From assembly GCA_025360015.1 (NCBI GenBank), contig JANYCZ010000079.1:62001-126000 (forward strand): a DNA stretch of 64,000 nucleotides, in the 5' to 3' direction. The DNA is from Verrucomicrobiota bacterium. Lineage in GTDB: Bacteria; Verrucomicrobiota; Verrucomicrobiia; Verrucomicrobiales; Verrucomicrobiaceae. Below the pieces are notes generated by a model. It searched no databases. It was not told where the DNA came from and saw nothing but the letters and a program-made list of their open reading frames with translations. Of the stretch, positions 50,201 through 55,751 are shown piece after piece. The position numbers and the translations under genes were made by a program. Positions within the stretch are counted from its first letter, which is position 1, and every line of letters starts with the position of its first letter.

Positions 50201-50571
50201 GCGACATTAATGAGCGGAGAGGTCGTTCCGGCAATGGCGGCCAAGGTCAGCGTGTTTCCGGTGATGACGTAACCATCGCTGCTAAAGATGAGACCGTCCG
50301 CTGTGATGGGCCCGCCCAAGGTGAGCGTTCCGGAAGGAGCCATGAAGGCAGCGATGTCTCCATTGGCCCAGTTCACAGAGTCAGACAGGCTGCTGTTCGT
50401 GGACCAGTTGGCTGTCCCGGTGTCCCACGGACCGCTGCCGCCTTGGTAATACAGGGTGGTGACTCCACGAACCTGACCGGTGCACAACGGAAAAAGCAAA
50501 GCCAAGAGGATGGCGACCGGACGCTTAAAATGACGACGCAAAGTGTCCAAGAGAACGCTGGATTTCTTCAT
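26176..50571 (-). CDS. Giant autotransporter-associated beta-strand repeat protein with PEP-CTERM signal
   Basis: One uninterrupted frame of about 8,131 codons, 38% of the window. The ATG giving MKKSSVLLDT was preferred over a GTG 18 codons upstream. Residues 1-36 are a long signal peptide (basic region, then VAILLALLFPLC). The body is built from repeats of the PATR type, recognisable by variants of 'GxGTLxLSGxNTYTGxTxVxxGTL' every 40-100 residues, which form beta-helical stalks in other proteins. A PA14-like domain lies near residues 4,730-4,900. The C-terminus is VVPEPGRVFLLLFGLLGL plus an Arg run, a PEP-CTERM exosortase signal; there is no autotransporter barrel. Gly, Thr, Ser, Ala and Asn dominate, and no Cys was noticed in the repeat region. 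Likely a surface adhesin or matrix protein. Confidence 0.93.
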   Translation of the reverse strand: MKKSSVLLDTLRRHFKRPVAILLALLFPLCTGQVRGVTTLYYQGGSGPWDTGTANWSTNSSLSDSVNWANGDIAAFMAPSGTLTLGGPITADGLIFSSDGYVITGNTLTLAAIAGTTSPLINVAAFKRATINSTIAGTSGLTKTGNGTLKLGSSSNTFSGDVSVKGGALVVTSAGQLGTGSTAISVTGVAQSGNPGFSGGSLVLAGSSTTSGAGITLNREVSVSGRGPGAVNNTGGLVSIGYNTLAGGLTLGATGVIENRVWATHGTTTITGGVDLGVAGVGDVFQGNGNWTLSGVVTGSENLSDRFIKVGQIITTTLWLQNAGNTFTDALRIDNGNVRVATSSALGQNVGTGQIDLNNGTLEIRSDAAAGFAGRTVRVRNNTTGTLFVDHALTGGLGIGTSQQNQTVTTGVLSRDAGGNVANITINGRNGYNTSFSSFLPAANDYRGITLTNNSSGTVTINGDVWNANNATASTFTVAGNGETVITGSVVTTAVANVLTKSGTGTFFYGGTSGSYQGATNISSGTLSFSNVGGLAGTSQINIGNTTTTSGALTYTGGADTLTKNILLNTTTANAYINSSGTGALVLTGSILTTVNGLKTLVLGGTNTGANEIKSAIGDSTSATSLQKIGSGTWVLSGANTFNTIAGGSGLTISGGTLALQDTFSGSSRDVIANTTAIVFSVDSFTQAAGGIFAYRGAAGSASTETVGALTLTAGAGTVALTPGAGGTTALTFTSLGAVSAGSSLNLAAASGTVTVTGVATSTATTLPGNGHIYINGADFARSNGGVMVTPVYGTDAGFVIAGAALTAGNNNLASSSTSSGAMTISSLKILGSQTVAQTGLLTINVGANTSGGILQTGGSGTISGTGVTTGGTGDLVIRVDGSSDQLTLAAPITATTTGGLTKNGKGLLLLQGAQAYLGGATTINEGMIKLDTGSRLGGAAASNNNNLTIRQDGTLDVNGNSIGVGAFNGAGLVTNTGAAATFTIGNNNQVGVFTGLITGALGLTKTGSGTTMSLTGINTYTGVTTISGGTLVVNNLASIGFASAIGTGDNTSDLTNAASLVFAGGSLQYTGANAQIYQTTQTPSISINRLFTLAGNGTIDSSGSYGAPSLTHAANSASLIFSNTADVAFSGAIGTRSLTLTGDSIGDNEMRVHLIDNNTPSVGFNVLSLTKASTSLWILNPLTSNTYTGTTTVSGGALRVASSAAAVQGLSASSPLVLNGGVLETSGSFTRTLGAPVAGVGTTVQISGGASGFSAATTDRLVVTLGGGTLVWGSTNFNPSSLVLGSSTALGETEITNDINMQTTARTITVNNNGNTGTMVTAGILSGVLSGSASITKNGAGVLMLGDANTYTGNTILNNGNLIISSFGNATGTVSSSLGASGSIFNFSSGTNTVGVSYVGAGETASRPWSISSGASTQRIESSGSGALTLSGAFSNTSTGSIFLELRGSNTDLNTVSSNLSDNAANTFAFHLLKNDGGVWVLAGNNTYTGGTRSDGGLLGFASAAAMGTTTPAVVGGNNSVSGTTVTLASTAGLVPGMYISGNGIGFADTIVSITNGTQIVISTARIIPNNSTLYFGGLLSNNGGFFATDPAGLNITQSLLINPNASVTFSGANSITQSGTILGGSGNPWTITNAIDSTGVLTLSGAFNSLETAAVRSLAIRGTGATVISGNITDSTAAAFATNLDIRMSDNATVTFSGGTATTYTGFTLLGQGTLILNKNSGVAQFGASSQFQFDGGFLQAGLSLTGSDKITTQVALAGDQATIIGTNSIDLFGSGGIALINSGGNRFLRNELTGGALLTISGTVNLSEGNTGRTLTIRGAADTLISGIVANGGTGAGGLSYSGLGTLTLTNVNTATGALTVNRNTIVLSGAGASGGAWNLGTVTLNPIGVLTLDNRSGNTTGGVLSNRLSDTLAFTGQGGTLNIIGASSGTNETVGALTLNSVQTFITLTDNSGGVGNNLTFASVNFANSGSSLNLAGVPSLGTTNKVLFTAAPSGAAIVFNGVIPRIFLGGTDFAKYDTNNGVVPLASGDYNSGNNLNTAAATDTMDLTASSSLTAFRTVNALKLDGSGVSLGGSAGTRLTLTSGGILNTGGNNSLDVPSVTFTNTPIIQVQAGTTLTVNSTLFGALNFDKALPGTLVLNTPSFVTGTQNLLYGVVKLNGGLNTMFPGQLTNINDGATLDLNGNAQLLGQLSDPGVLPEAGGVITSNNGAGLVVASSGTSSLVATNINDGTGGTVAFAKAGSNTITLESVNTYSGATTLLGGTLQLQDDSTILKTSSISINAATLLLNNNSSLQRAVYDRVGDTTLITLRDGTLSYAGKVSDASTETFGGITSAQGANTITATVGGTGTAGALDSVDLTFASLTRNAGTTLNFTGTNLGQQGNSARIVFTSPLTTNASGALGAWAIANSTDYAAYNSGVGVGIVGQGGFTGYDGTFASGNITEIPTSANLVTTLAAGTTTTAMLKLSGAFNNDIAFTNGTDVLNLEQGGILRSNNNNATSFGTTAVRGIITSGASELVIYDNASGTSASAATATTAAGSNVITTVPSTVGLAPGMTITSANLPAGTYIVSVDSPTQITVSQNATAGTATNALVYGISNVIVNSVIQGGGTTLVKSGGGSLNLSANNTYTGGTTVVQGTINLIGTGVVIPAGGVILGGATMTLMTNAGQMDPSNAITLRRSSTLTLVGNNTLNSLIFDNSGGITAPTVTIGAGNTLTLTNLAPVTVTTNNAATTPIISAGTLALGAGVNTFSIGDINIDGATYTNIQASLNITSVITGTGTSIIKSGNGLLQLSAQNTFDGGMSVQGGGIILSTSSTSTIPNTLVSGPLGTGAVSFAAGTSLLTDNSSRTVANAMSFAGNPIFNNTGVSLVTLTLNGALNFATQTTTGLVVNIPTPYLNVVLGGPIASIGTITSIGGTGVNTISKTGPGNITGLNLTGISSTASLNIGALNNTPTFSILHDGDGTGSLQTINLGAITWEPAVTGTALSLTIGRAGAGLYYPLAVNKTIAPAALISSQLGNGINLTNNNNYGLLLADNIAFNTVSANQGPTFTVSGASTSLQLDGLTLSGVLSGGPTGAAAVVLTKAGAGVLELTNAGNTFGGGGSIIDITAGLVAASSDGALGNSANIIRLSGNNLGYGFRATGTFATSHVFSLNSAASEIEVTQGNTLTLNSAFTFASANNALRKYDLGALVLTQPETGWNGVMLIQQGVLRISDGAQLGNASSTTSATATTAAVSTSVLTPAGGTAGYGVGQTVFGAGIVADTTITAITATTITLSANITAANPTITTSAGGIVLANVGAALELTGGVTVADGVFVNASANATSAGVNAGGAIRSTSGTNTVSGAITIATVLAADNSRSVTLTADGGAVLNITGGVVGQLGTSAKTSWVGLGGAGTINIKTTSFSSTGTTGIYQLNKFGTGILNIQVADAFTGRDVIVKQGVLSLNGAGSFNTLGTGQGTLRTIYVNDFATLTLDNSGVIGNNVNNRLGNAALNFQGSDFRLIGNDNTNTTETTTGTMTINAGALVFTLDAGAGGQLNFTTAAVTRNAGSTLLIRADGFGSAAGANVATIQGSTATYAFTGELGATGTTSKSILPWAFGNNVSLNGDALGFVTADSVATGANAGTNLLRLLSASEQVTGITAPVTLNAFENLNVSTAISGATSPNILNAWQVNSLQLSSGGSLDVGNHVRAFTIESGGLLALAGSAGISGNGYLTTLSNRELIIYNVADLNLGIAIAGTSGGLTKSGSGMLTLSAGNAFSGTVTVNDGTLKLGGGDQTLLPNQQLQLLGGNLDLNGTVQNFNTLIAQTGTLAVNDLYAPNTAGTVINTSASQATIGLTTSNVSFRGAIGNNNAAQSNIAVVRSQAAGSTQDWNLYSDNTYTGPTLLNGGRTQLFDGGKLSGTSSIEISNATLSINGSNTNTELVSLTDRINDAASITLNGAMLQWRNRAALYTTEKLGAVSIGYASSIVDFSEPGTSVNQSDITFASLAQAAGQHGTVRFLNMDGNISNLQRLFISNLNGVATTNIGDGLTNNIIGGWATFEREFATYTPGEGVAGLTNNGYAGYSPNTIFAGTATDNIRILLPVTGSTTTLTADTTLYTLNLQASTSASGNSVLDLGGKTLTLASGGLILSPISTAASANSINLINGSLTAGTTVGAADLYLHALSWLNNQADNTGNADVTVSANIINNVAGGVVTLVIDANNGRGTLAATNDVFITGNNTYTGGTFVNSGRVVLNTTGANGTTLTAIGTGDLTIAGGYSSNPGIFSDRNTRVVLGAGSQIKNTATVTIMGGATLDLNGFNQIVGGIVFNNNGGDTPTITTGTNGNLILGGNVHASGQNLGSVSTITTAGTGVINLGGSTRTFTVDPVQWNSENLNYLLPNLNVAGIMTGTAGEGIIKSGNGLLQLSAQNTFTGGVNLTAGGLAIGASTNVTARDAVTGVASAFTTGPLGSGVLTIGAGTFLTSTASNTLNNDYITGGSFSLKGVQSLTLNGATTLPTGSTTITVDTILTSLTLNGIISGADNTSALIKAGQGTLVLGNNNTFQGGITLNGGNLVMSGLNGGNASPIPGGTALINSSASLLTLLNNGGGNGTVISYSNDITLAGAISGAGLNFGSNGANTNNIVEVANLNIASGQTLDVTGANGYQLRLLNVNTTGATAARLNPALGTIIYVFNYGSVKPVNVGLGTVIFPEVPVINTTTALANGSALTGLNPVVPQAATLSSLPGDYASGGLSGSYYQFATTASISSALASGAGASGSIGLVGLGDMGGLNHPIGVTSTNFNGGISVQSGYLQIVSGGSYTFRTAADDSSILYIDGKAVIANATGGAAESASGTTVFLAAGYHSIVFKQQNASGTTNSGGFHVLYSGPDTANDQGANATVGGFQAIPTSRLFTANTNLATPVNHYLTSGQLTGGWNLAGSDRATVDTLGSVLNSSIDTLSIGNGTAAAPTILNIVSGTGGSIGTGWFGVTGTTTVGSNTILNVGLTSTSAAGMLYLIGGVSDSGNGFVKTGSGSLIMGSSSSFTGALTVQAGTLVVAGATALTSGTTTIAGSSATVTSGITTGLTTVTMASTSGRSVGELVIGAGIPQGAFITRIVNSSTVEISDAATATTASLSTVYATGATLDLNGITGITGNIVLNGAGQVNPLTGTATSLITAGSANATAGMLGGGNAALWNSSSNAASVSGSITINTNNVQIGGEGDISLDGTVTASASNPLTKIGANTLTLSGNNLTTLLGAIAVNSGTLRLGSNNALGATSAGTTVASGAVLELNGFSTAEPLTVSGTGLSNLGLGVNSLGALINSSATTSILSGSLALGAASSIGSSDFNNLSGVGAGNIQIDGLISGNFTLTKVGSDTLIITNGGNTYDATTINQGTIIVRGSGHLGDAGTVTINGSGYNSGVFASQLILDNVATASSTRLGTLPVVLAGGALEIDGNSTTAVNEALASNQSIAINNLYNLITLVNNGANARITTAGTGTLTHASNGTVLIRGTNLGSAAPGTANTNLILATAPTFTGQAVTTGKNMRILSWVIADPSATGDGTGANASFATYDATNGIRPLNLTTEMDTTFTANNNIRLTSALNSGANATVYTNTLVNSLTFESGGGLTINALRNVTVDSGGILAKTSALISGTGSITATTANNLTIFTMGSSTLLEVDVSIGGLYGVPSTGGLSKSGPGTLMLNAQNNYIGETRLNLGTLQLGSAAPVDNAIFYRFTEAPAPNATAVTLRADNFVSQEGSVFDLHGHNQTVGSLASTLTQPGGGGIITNQAAGLMNFQTVMTNSFTFAGSINDNLNFIRSGGSTLTLTDNSNYAGTTLIMGGLTVLQDQGRLSGGGTITINRAVLRWDDSATQALGDRLSSSTSAANANSSNIILNGGALYYISRAGTNGVATFGDLTLASNASFIQANIGNGGVGTATMSFGSLIRQGTASVTFATSTGGVGDNPFITFATAPTLTNGIIGAWATVITTVPGSAAAFATYDPASGVRPLAAFMQTSSFATSTATDNLLVRASTVVPSGGAAVNTLTWNGLAAAQSITFVNANDVLRLTAGGLLGGTENFGKTIGTTLLPGVITTGAPQLYLNNAENALVVNSVITGSFDLVLTGMGRADLAPEITLANANTYVGTTYVNGVILNLSNATGTGNAVTGNLVISGSTSTITDSAAIAASRVINRGFSNQIADTATVTVNGGGMWALNGYNETVANLAFTNDGGSNGNEGARVETGTGLLTLTGNITASNLQQLSVIPLLTGNVNMAGSHTITVDTVAGSTVSGNSQIGLTLDTNFVGGTTNLQKLGTGVLALGGQGNATTSINLDVQAGTVVVTGTTAYSRMAISLAAGTTLDTRGQSNLALGSVSGSGTIRNFNPSVGGTLLLGLDNANAVFDGTFMSDFTAGLLNVTKGGSGSWTLTADNSGQLIGNLAVNGGSVILSGAMAKSGFINVLVDEGGTLTLDNGTNALNDRLGGLQSIASNTRLLSMRGGVLNYIGNNGAGVSEALSTVTFMEGQSQWNLTGSTRNTVINITTLSASNTTNRGTAVINAGTYLLGGPLGSGSVNVVAASAGLVGGGGIAGTKTMSIRPDLIGIDSTNPTGGLVTSVATTGMRLLTASEYQLLPGSAGGLGAVIAGITTNTSGVVQFADTTGMVIGENLVAAVNGITANSLITAVGANTATFSSSASTSAAGRFNLSVLATVNALATSSTQLYQALTLNSLTLGSGGGLTSNGNLMTATNGALGLKYGIAGTLNTLTLTSGALVANVGNTGINNGAISAAANLLILHTLGDLTITSAILGSGGIVKADGGMLTLSGFSYNTGPTFVNDGTLKLNAGANTLLVLSTATVATVADLVVNSGTFDLNGYNQAVRQIAVTNNNLLPNSGGSIVNTSTTTATLFTAQTGTTTFAGILGGTGGDNFNVDKTGNATWTLTSAATYTGSTTVRAGTLALQDSASLQFTSAINVNYGTLTWNDTGISSVLNRFGSAPITLTGGTISITPRQEGEINNTFGTITLGAGMNVFNFATPERGGGFNITSPSLTQLNNAMLYVVNGTYTIGRSPLSVEGGQGPTIVFNTAPTLINNIIGGWAIYQGTDFLTYLPTQAALGGLGVGVLGDTTAGFANYNTNSTITATTTLAGAGAANNVRYATVTNTINFVIGSAYTVNSLVLSSTQAATPLTWTTATDLLTLTSGGFLKTGAANISIGASVDSGRITTGTSSQALYLYNNQAALTLNARVVDNGSPVTLVLSTANGGTFALANPSQTYTGGTIIDSATTSIIATTAGAVIPAGGLTINNAAVNFTGGSTTLFGQIDSSNVITFNGGSSLTLPNYTANGSNTFNSVVFNNMGGGATPTLNLGTPAAGIINKTILSAANAITVVNDNLATTPTISGTYTSATQYASLEFSSASPVLNVSGLSPMGLIISADITQNAGMTGAISKTGSGSLVLNNANSNWTTGFNLNGGTLILDAATTGTPPTTTAGPLGTGALTIADGTTIQAGTAARVIGNVVTVNGSFTFGGQASTQNLTLSGTVNLGPAARTITVASPQVTATITGRLTSGVGSGLTKAGDGTLILSGTGNDYTGATIVSGGLLKYGSTNAIPVLSAVSVLVGGTLDLNGGGAAITLASLSGSSNTTGGLITTSATTGTVTLTLGDATSTGFGGAITNNVGSTLNLVKVGTGTLTLGGPNSYSGTTTINAGGIATAASNVLPDTTMVTLAASTASSTVILDLNGNNDGIAALTYAGAAGSVGVVQTGAGTLALFGNVTYDATSNPGAASLSGNVNLAGAIRTFTIGDSSSTTQELTISATISGSTATDGVTKSGAGTLVFSGVNTYTGKTAVNAGTLSVSADTNLGAAPGTTVADQLTLNGGTLQTAADVTIATSRGITVGASGGTFETLTATTATVSSVVTGAGVINKTGGGTLLLTATNTNTADTNVNAGTLGGTGTVGGNLNVNTGGTVAPGIAAAGLLSIAGNLNVNTGGTLLMQIGGATLNDAASVRGNESSLSSLSPSVIAGWESANTLSLHDRIFSNDASAPVINGTLKIDPAFLNGYTPVYGDVFDLLDWTNLSNSITGTTTFDFSSVALGSDLVFNTQLFASNGILVVVPEPGRVFLLLFGLLGLCLRRRRRRVLCMM
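29220..48260 (-). repeat. Recurring larger module inside the giant gene (about nine copies)
   Basis: A segment with a pattern like 'IIGGWA...DFATY....GV..L' followed by a 'DN.R' strand and a 'GG.L' turn recurs near 29.3, 30.8, 32.6, 33.9, 38.4, 39.7, 43.3, 44.5 and 48.2 kb. It is laid between stretches of ordinary 40-100-residue beta-strand repeats. Copies are strongly diverged from each other, which argues for old duplication rather than recent slippage or misassembly. Confidence 0.6.
35880..36375 (-). other. PA14-like domain inside the giant protein
   Basis: About 165 codons that do not follow the repeat pattern. LSGSYYQF at the start, YTFRTAADDSSILYIDGK in the middle and LAAGYHSIVFKQQNASG and GGFHVLYSGPD at the end match the PA14 fold (the aromatic start, the DD-x-x-x-L-x-I-DG core and the AG-x-H strand). 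PA14 domains often bind carbohydrates. Confidence 0.8.
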
Positions 50572-50899
50572 CTGATGGTTGGATAGTCTGAGGGGCTGCG
50601 GGAAATGGTTCAGAGCGCGCGTCACGCAGGGTCGGGGAACTGCGTGTTAGCGGCTGAATTGATCGCCTATGATGTCCTAACTCCCTCATTCAGAGCTATT
50701 GGTGAATGGCTTGTTGTTGCGTAAGCGGAGCCGGAGCTGAGACCGCTGATTCCCTTTACCAAAGATAAAGGCAGGCTCTGCCCATGCGTCTTGAAAGCTT
50801 GGAAGGCGTTAAAGGGAACTTGCGTTTTGACCTCTTTATTTGAGGCACCTGGCCGCATCACCAGTTGCGGGCGCGCGTGCGCTCAACACCTTCGCTGGA
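50572..50899. other. Divergent intergenic region between giant gene and dnaG
   Basis: About 330 bp that must carry promoters for both directions. A small stem (GGCAG-GCT-CTGCC, near 50771-50783) and a CCTC/GAGG stem near 50830 are visible. No convincing -35/-10 pair could be chosen, and no gene is seen. The GTG at 50625 gives an alternative, longer start of the giant gene. Confidence 0.5.
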
Positions 50900-52729
50900 A
50901 TGTCGCGCATCCCGGAAGAAACCATCCAGCAAGTGATTGCCGCCACGGATATCGTGGCGCTGGTGGGGCGCTCCGTGAAGCTCCGGAAGGCGGGCACAAA
51001 CTTCGTCGGCCTGTGTCCGTTTCACAACGAAAAGAGCCCTTCCTTCAACGTCAGCCCCTCACGTAGCACCTACCACTGCTTCGGTTGTGGTGCAGGTGGC
51101 ACCGCCATCCGCTTTGTCATGGAGCATGACAGCTTGTCATTTGTGGAGGCGGTCAAACGCCTGGCCGATGCAGCAGGCATCCGCATCGAGGAGGAAGTCT
51201 GGGACGCTAACGCGGAGGCGGAAGCCAAGCACCGCAGCCTGCTCCTGCGCGCGCATCGTGAAATTTCAGAATGGTTCCACCAGCTGCTGATGAAGCACAA
51301 AATCGCTGCGCCTGCACGCGACTACCTCAAGTCACGCGGCATCGGGGCCGAGGTGGCGAAGAACTGGCAGATGGGCTACGCCCCGCCCAGCGGCGCTTTT
51401 TTTCGCGAATGGGCTGCGCAGGCCAAAATCCCCGAGAGTGTGCTGGTCGAGGCGGGCCTCTTTGTTCAGAGCGATGAAGAATCCGGCCGTCGCGGCACCT
51501 ACCCGCGTTTCCGCGACCGGCTCATGTTCCCCATCCGCAACGATCATGGGGATGTGATTGCCTTCAGCGGTCGTGTTCTCGATCCCGAGGCAAAAACCGC
51601 CAAGTATCTGAATTCCCCCGAAACCTCACTCTTCAGCAAGAGCAAGGTACTCTTCGGCTTTGACCGCTCGAAGCGAGCCATCTCGAAAGCTGGCGAGGCC
51701 ATCGTCTGCGAAGGCCAGATCGACATGATAATGGTCTATGAGGCGGGCTTTCAAAATGTGGTGGCGGGCCAAGGCACCGCCTTCACGGAACTGCACGCCA
51801 AGCTGCTCAAACGTGTGTGCAACGAAATCGTGCTCTGCTACGACTCCGACAATGCGGGCTACAAGGCGGCTGAGCGCGCCTTCCAAATCCTCTCGCCCAT
51901 CGGTCTGACCGTGAAGGTGGCCTCACTGCCTCAGGGGGAAGACCCGGACTCGCTGCTGCGGAAGCAAGGCCCTGAGGCGCTGCAAGAGGTGCTTGGCAAT
52001 GCCACTGACTTTTTGGAATACCAAATTCGCCGCCTGCGGGCCAGCGCCAAATCTGACAGCATGGTGGAGCGCGTGCGCATGGCGGAGCAGGTGGCGGCTG
52101 CCATCAGCATCTTCACCGGCGTGGCGCAGCGCATCACCGCCGTGAACAAAGTGGCCAAGCTGCTCGAAATTTCCGAGGAACAGCTCAACGCGATGGTCAA
52201 ACGAGCCGGCAAAGAGATCAAAGGCGGCCAGGGAGCGCCGCAGGCAGCCGTCAACGTCGTCGATGAGGCAAAGAAACTGCTCAACTCTCAGCACAAGACC
52301 GCCATGTCGCTCTGCCAGATGGCGCTGACGGACGCCGAAGTGATGTACTGGCTGCGGGAAGCCGACTGCGAAGACCTCTTGCGCGAGGTGCCAGGCACGG
52401 AGATGCTCGCCCTGCTGGTGCACAGCCGCCACGATCCTCTGGAGGAATCCTCGCAGCTTGCCTTCATGGCCGGACTGGAACGGCACCAGGAGGCGGCCTT
52501 TGCCCAGCTCCAGGCGCGCCCCCGTCTGCCCGGCGGACTTGCAGATGCAAAAGGTGCCTTGTACACCCTGGAACTTGTGCGGATGCAGAATCTCATTCAG
52601 AGCATTGAGTCCAAATTACGCCAGCGGGACCTTCCGGCGGAGGAGGTCGAACGCCTGCAGCAGCAGCAGATAGAACTCATTGCGATGCGCAAAGAATGCC
52701 TTGACCGTACGAAACCCACCCCCGAATAG
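50900..52729 (+). CDS. dnaG: DNA primase
   Basis: 609 residues, normal length. DnaG makes RNA primers for replication at the fork. The N-terminal zinc-binding domain holds Cys39, His42, Cys60 and Cys63 (CPFHNEKSPSF and HCFGC). The catalytic core contains FPIRNDHGDVIAFSGR and the Toprim motifs (VCEGQIDMIM and LCYDSDNAGYKAA). The C-terminal helicase-binding region is present and more variable. The ATG of MSRIPEETIQ was chosen over an in-frame start 20 codons upstream. rpoD follows 46 bp downstream, the classical dnaG-rpoD order. Confidence 0.96.
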   Translation: MSRIPEETIQQVIAATDIVALVGRSVKLRKAGTNFVGLCPFHNEKSPSFNVSPSRSTYHCFGCGAGGTAIRFVMEHDSLSFVEAVKRLADAAGIRIEEEVWDANAEAEAKHRSLLLRAHREISEWFHQLLMKHKIAAPARDYLKSRGIGAEVAKNWQMGYAPPSGAFFREWAAQAKIPESVLVEAGLFVQSDEESGRRGTYPRFRDRLMFPIRNDHGDVIAFSGRVLDPEAKTAKYLNSPETSLFSKSKVLFGFDRSKRAISKAGEAIVCEGQIDMIMVYEAGFQNVVAGQGTAFTELHAKLLKRVCNEIVLCYDSDNAGYKAAERAFQILSPIGLTVKVASLPQGEDPDSLLRKQGPEALQEVLGNATDFLEYQIRRLRASAKSDSMVERVRMAEQVAAAISIFTGVAQRITAVNKVAKLLEISEEQLNAMVKRAGKEIKGGQGAPQAAVNVVDEAKKLLNSQHKTAMSLCQMALTDAEVMYWLREADCEDLLREVPGTEMLALLVHSRHDPLEESSQLAFMAGLERHQEAAFAQLQARPRLPGGLADAKGALYTLELVRMQNLIQSIESKLRQRDLPAEEVERLQQQQIELIAMRKECLDRTKPTPE

Positions 52730-52775
52730 TTTCTCCCCCTGACTGACGCAGGTCGCGGACCCCCAATGAGGTAGT

Positions 52776-54635
<1,860 letters not shown>

Positions 54636-54986
54636 TCACCAGCACGCGCCCACATCGCGTCTGCCCTCGACGCTGCGCAGGTACAGGTAGCCTTCGACCT
54701 GCTGCCTGGCAAAGTCGTCTTCGAGCTGCACTTTGACGCGTTCATATTCACCGCCCTCCGTGTCCTCCAGCACATCCAGCCGCGCGAGACCGACTTCGTC
54801 CACGCTCCAGACTTCGCCTTGGATAGACAGGCCCTCTGCTGCACGAGTCATACCGGGGTAGCCGCCGAGATCGAACATGCGATACAATGGTGCCGTGCGT
54901 GCTTCTGCTATAAATTGCTGTGGCTCGATCCAGGCGTGATTTTCGCCGTCGCGTTTCAGCGTACCGTAAACGAACACCAAGGTCAT
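54636..54986 (-). CDS. Gamma-glutamylcyclotransferase-fold (AIG2-like) protein
   Basis: 116 residues. It begins MTLVFVYGTLKRDGENH, the YGTL signature that forms the substrate-binding loop of the GGCT/AIG2 fold, and has FDLGGYPGM and EVWSVDEVGLARLDVLEDTE. The Glu in the 'DVLEDTEGG' stretch is near where the catalytic acid lies in active enzymes. Activity on gamma-glutamyl amines is plausible but unproven. The stop codon touches the rpoD stop with no gap. The start overlaps the stop of the lipoate ligase-like gene by 4 bp (ATGA), so they form one transcript. Confidence 0.85.
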   Translation of the reverse strand: MTLVFVYGTLKRDGENHAWIEPQQFIAEARTAPLYRMFDLGGYPGMTRAAEGLSIQGEVWSVDEVGLARLDVLEDTEGGEYERVKVQLEDDFARQQVEGYLYLRSVEGRRDVGACW

Positions 54987-55723
54987 GGCAGTTCATCCTC
55001 GCGGTCATTGAGCCAGGAGCTCAGACTGTAGCGCTTTTGAGTCAGTTCATTTGCACGTTCGATCATCGCAGGTGTCATCTCCTGTTTCACCAGCACGTTT
55101 GCGGCCAGTTGCGCCGCCCAGCGCGGCCAGAAGCCATCGGTCAGCTGTACCTGCTGAACGCTGCCTTGATGCAGCAGCCCCAGCTTGCCGCGCCGCTGCC
55201 CTGCCCCGGCCACTTTCACCTGGTCGCGCACCACATCGTGCATGGCCGGAGCGACGAAGCAGAACGGATTTTCGATCAAATCCTCCGGCCCGGCGAGGCG
55301 GCTGCCATCTTCCAGAGCCCTGGCCAGTGATTCATGAATCAAGCGGTAGCTGTCCAGTGGGTTGGTTTGGGACCAGGGATGTACAGCAGGCACGATCAAC
55401 GAGTACGTGAAGTCATTGTCATGCAGCACCACGCCGCCACCAGTCCAGCGGCGCACGATGGGCCACTGCGGCAGTGAGCCCGCGAGCTTGGTCAGATTTT
55501 GCGCATAGCCGATCGTTGCTGTGGGTTCTTTCCAGCGATAGACGCGCAGCACCGGGAGTTCGCTTTGCTCCAGCCAGGCCTGATCGGCGGCCATGTTCCA
55601 CGGACCGTCATGCGGCGGCGGGTCGAGGTGCAGGATGAGTTGGTCGAAGAGAGGCGTTGCTGAATCCACCCGCGCAACATGCCGCAAGTTTCCAGGCTTG
55701 CAGCCGGGATGTTTCTTTGACAT
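54983..55723 (-). CDS. Lipoate-protein ligase A/lipoyltransferase-family protein
   Basis: 246 residues from the ATG giving MSKKHPGCKP; a GTG 18 codons further in is an alternative and the true start is not certain. The biotin/lipoate ligase fold is seen in RVYRWKEPTATIGYAQN, RRWTGGGVVLHDNDFTYSL and VKVAGAGQRRGKLGLLHQGS, where the Lys of KVAGAGQ is the expected catalytic residue. It attaches lipoate or octanoate to enzyme subunits such as E2 or GcvH, or moves it between them. No lipA or lipB is in the window. Its start lies only 28 bp from that of the divergent esterase gene, a very short shared promoter region. Confidence 0.82.
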   Translation of the reverse strand: MSKKHPGCKPGNLRHVARVDSATPLFDQLILHLDPPPHDGPWNMAADQAWLEQSELPVLRVYRWKEPTATIGYAQNLTKLAGSLPQWPIVRRWTGGGVVLHDNDFTYSLIVPAVHPWSQTNPLDSYRLIHESLARALEDGSRLAGPEDLIENPFCFVAPAMHDVVRDQVKVAGAGQRRGKLGLLHQGSVQQVQLTDGFWPRWAAQLAANVLVKQEMTPAMIERANELTQKRYSLSSWLNDREDELP

Positions 55724-55751
55724 CCGCCGTCCTATTTCCAGAGTCCGCCGT

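Noticed and set aside
26176-50571. Giant gene as a classical type V autotransporter
   Set aside because: The C-terminus is a PEP-CTERM signal (PEP, hydrophobic segment, Arg run), and no 12-strand barrel region is seen.
26176-50571. Giant gene as an artefact of tandem assembly duplication
   Set aside because: Repeat copies are strongly diverged in sequence and length, a single PA14 domain is present once, and the frame stays open throughout.
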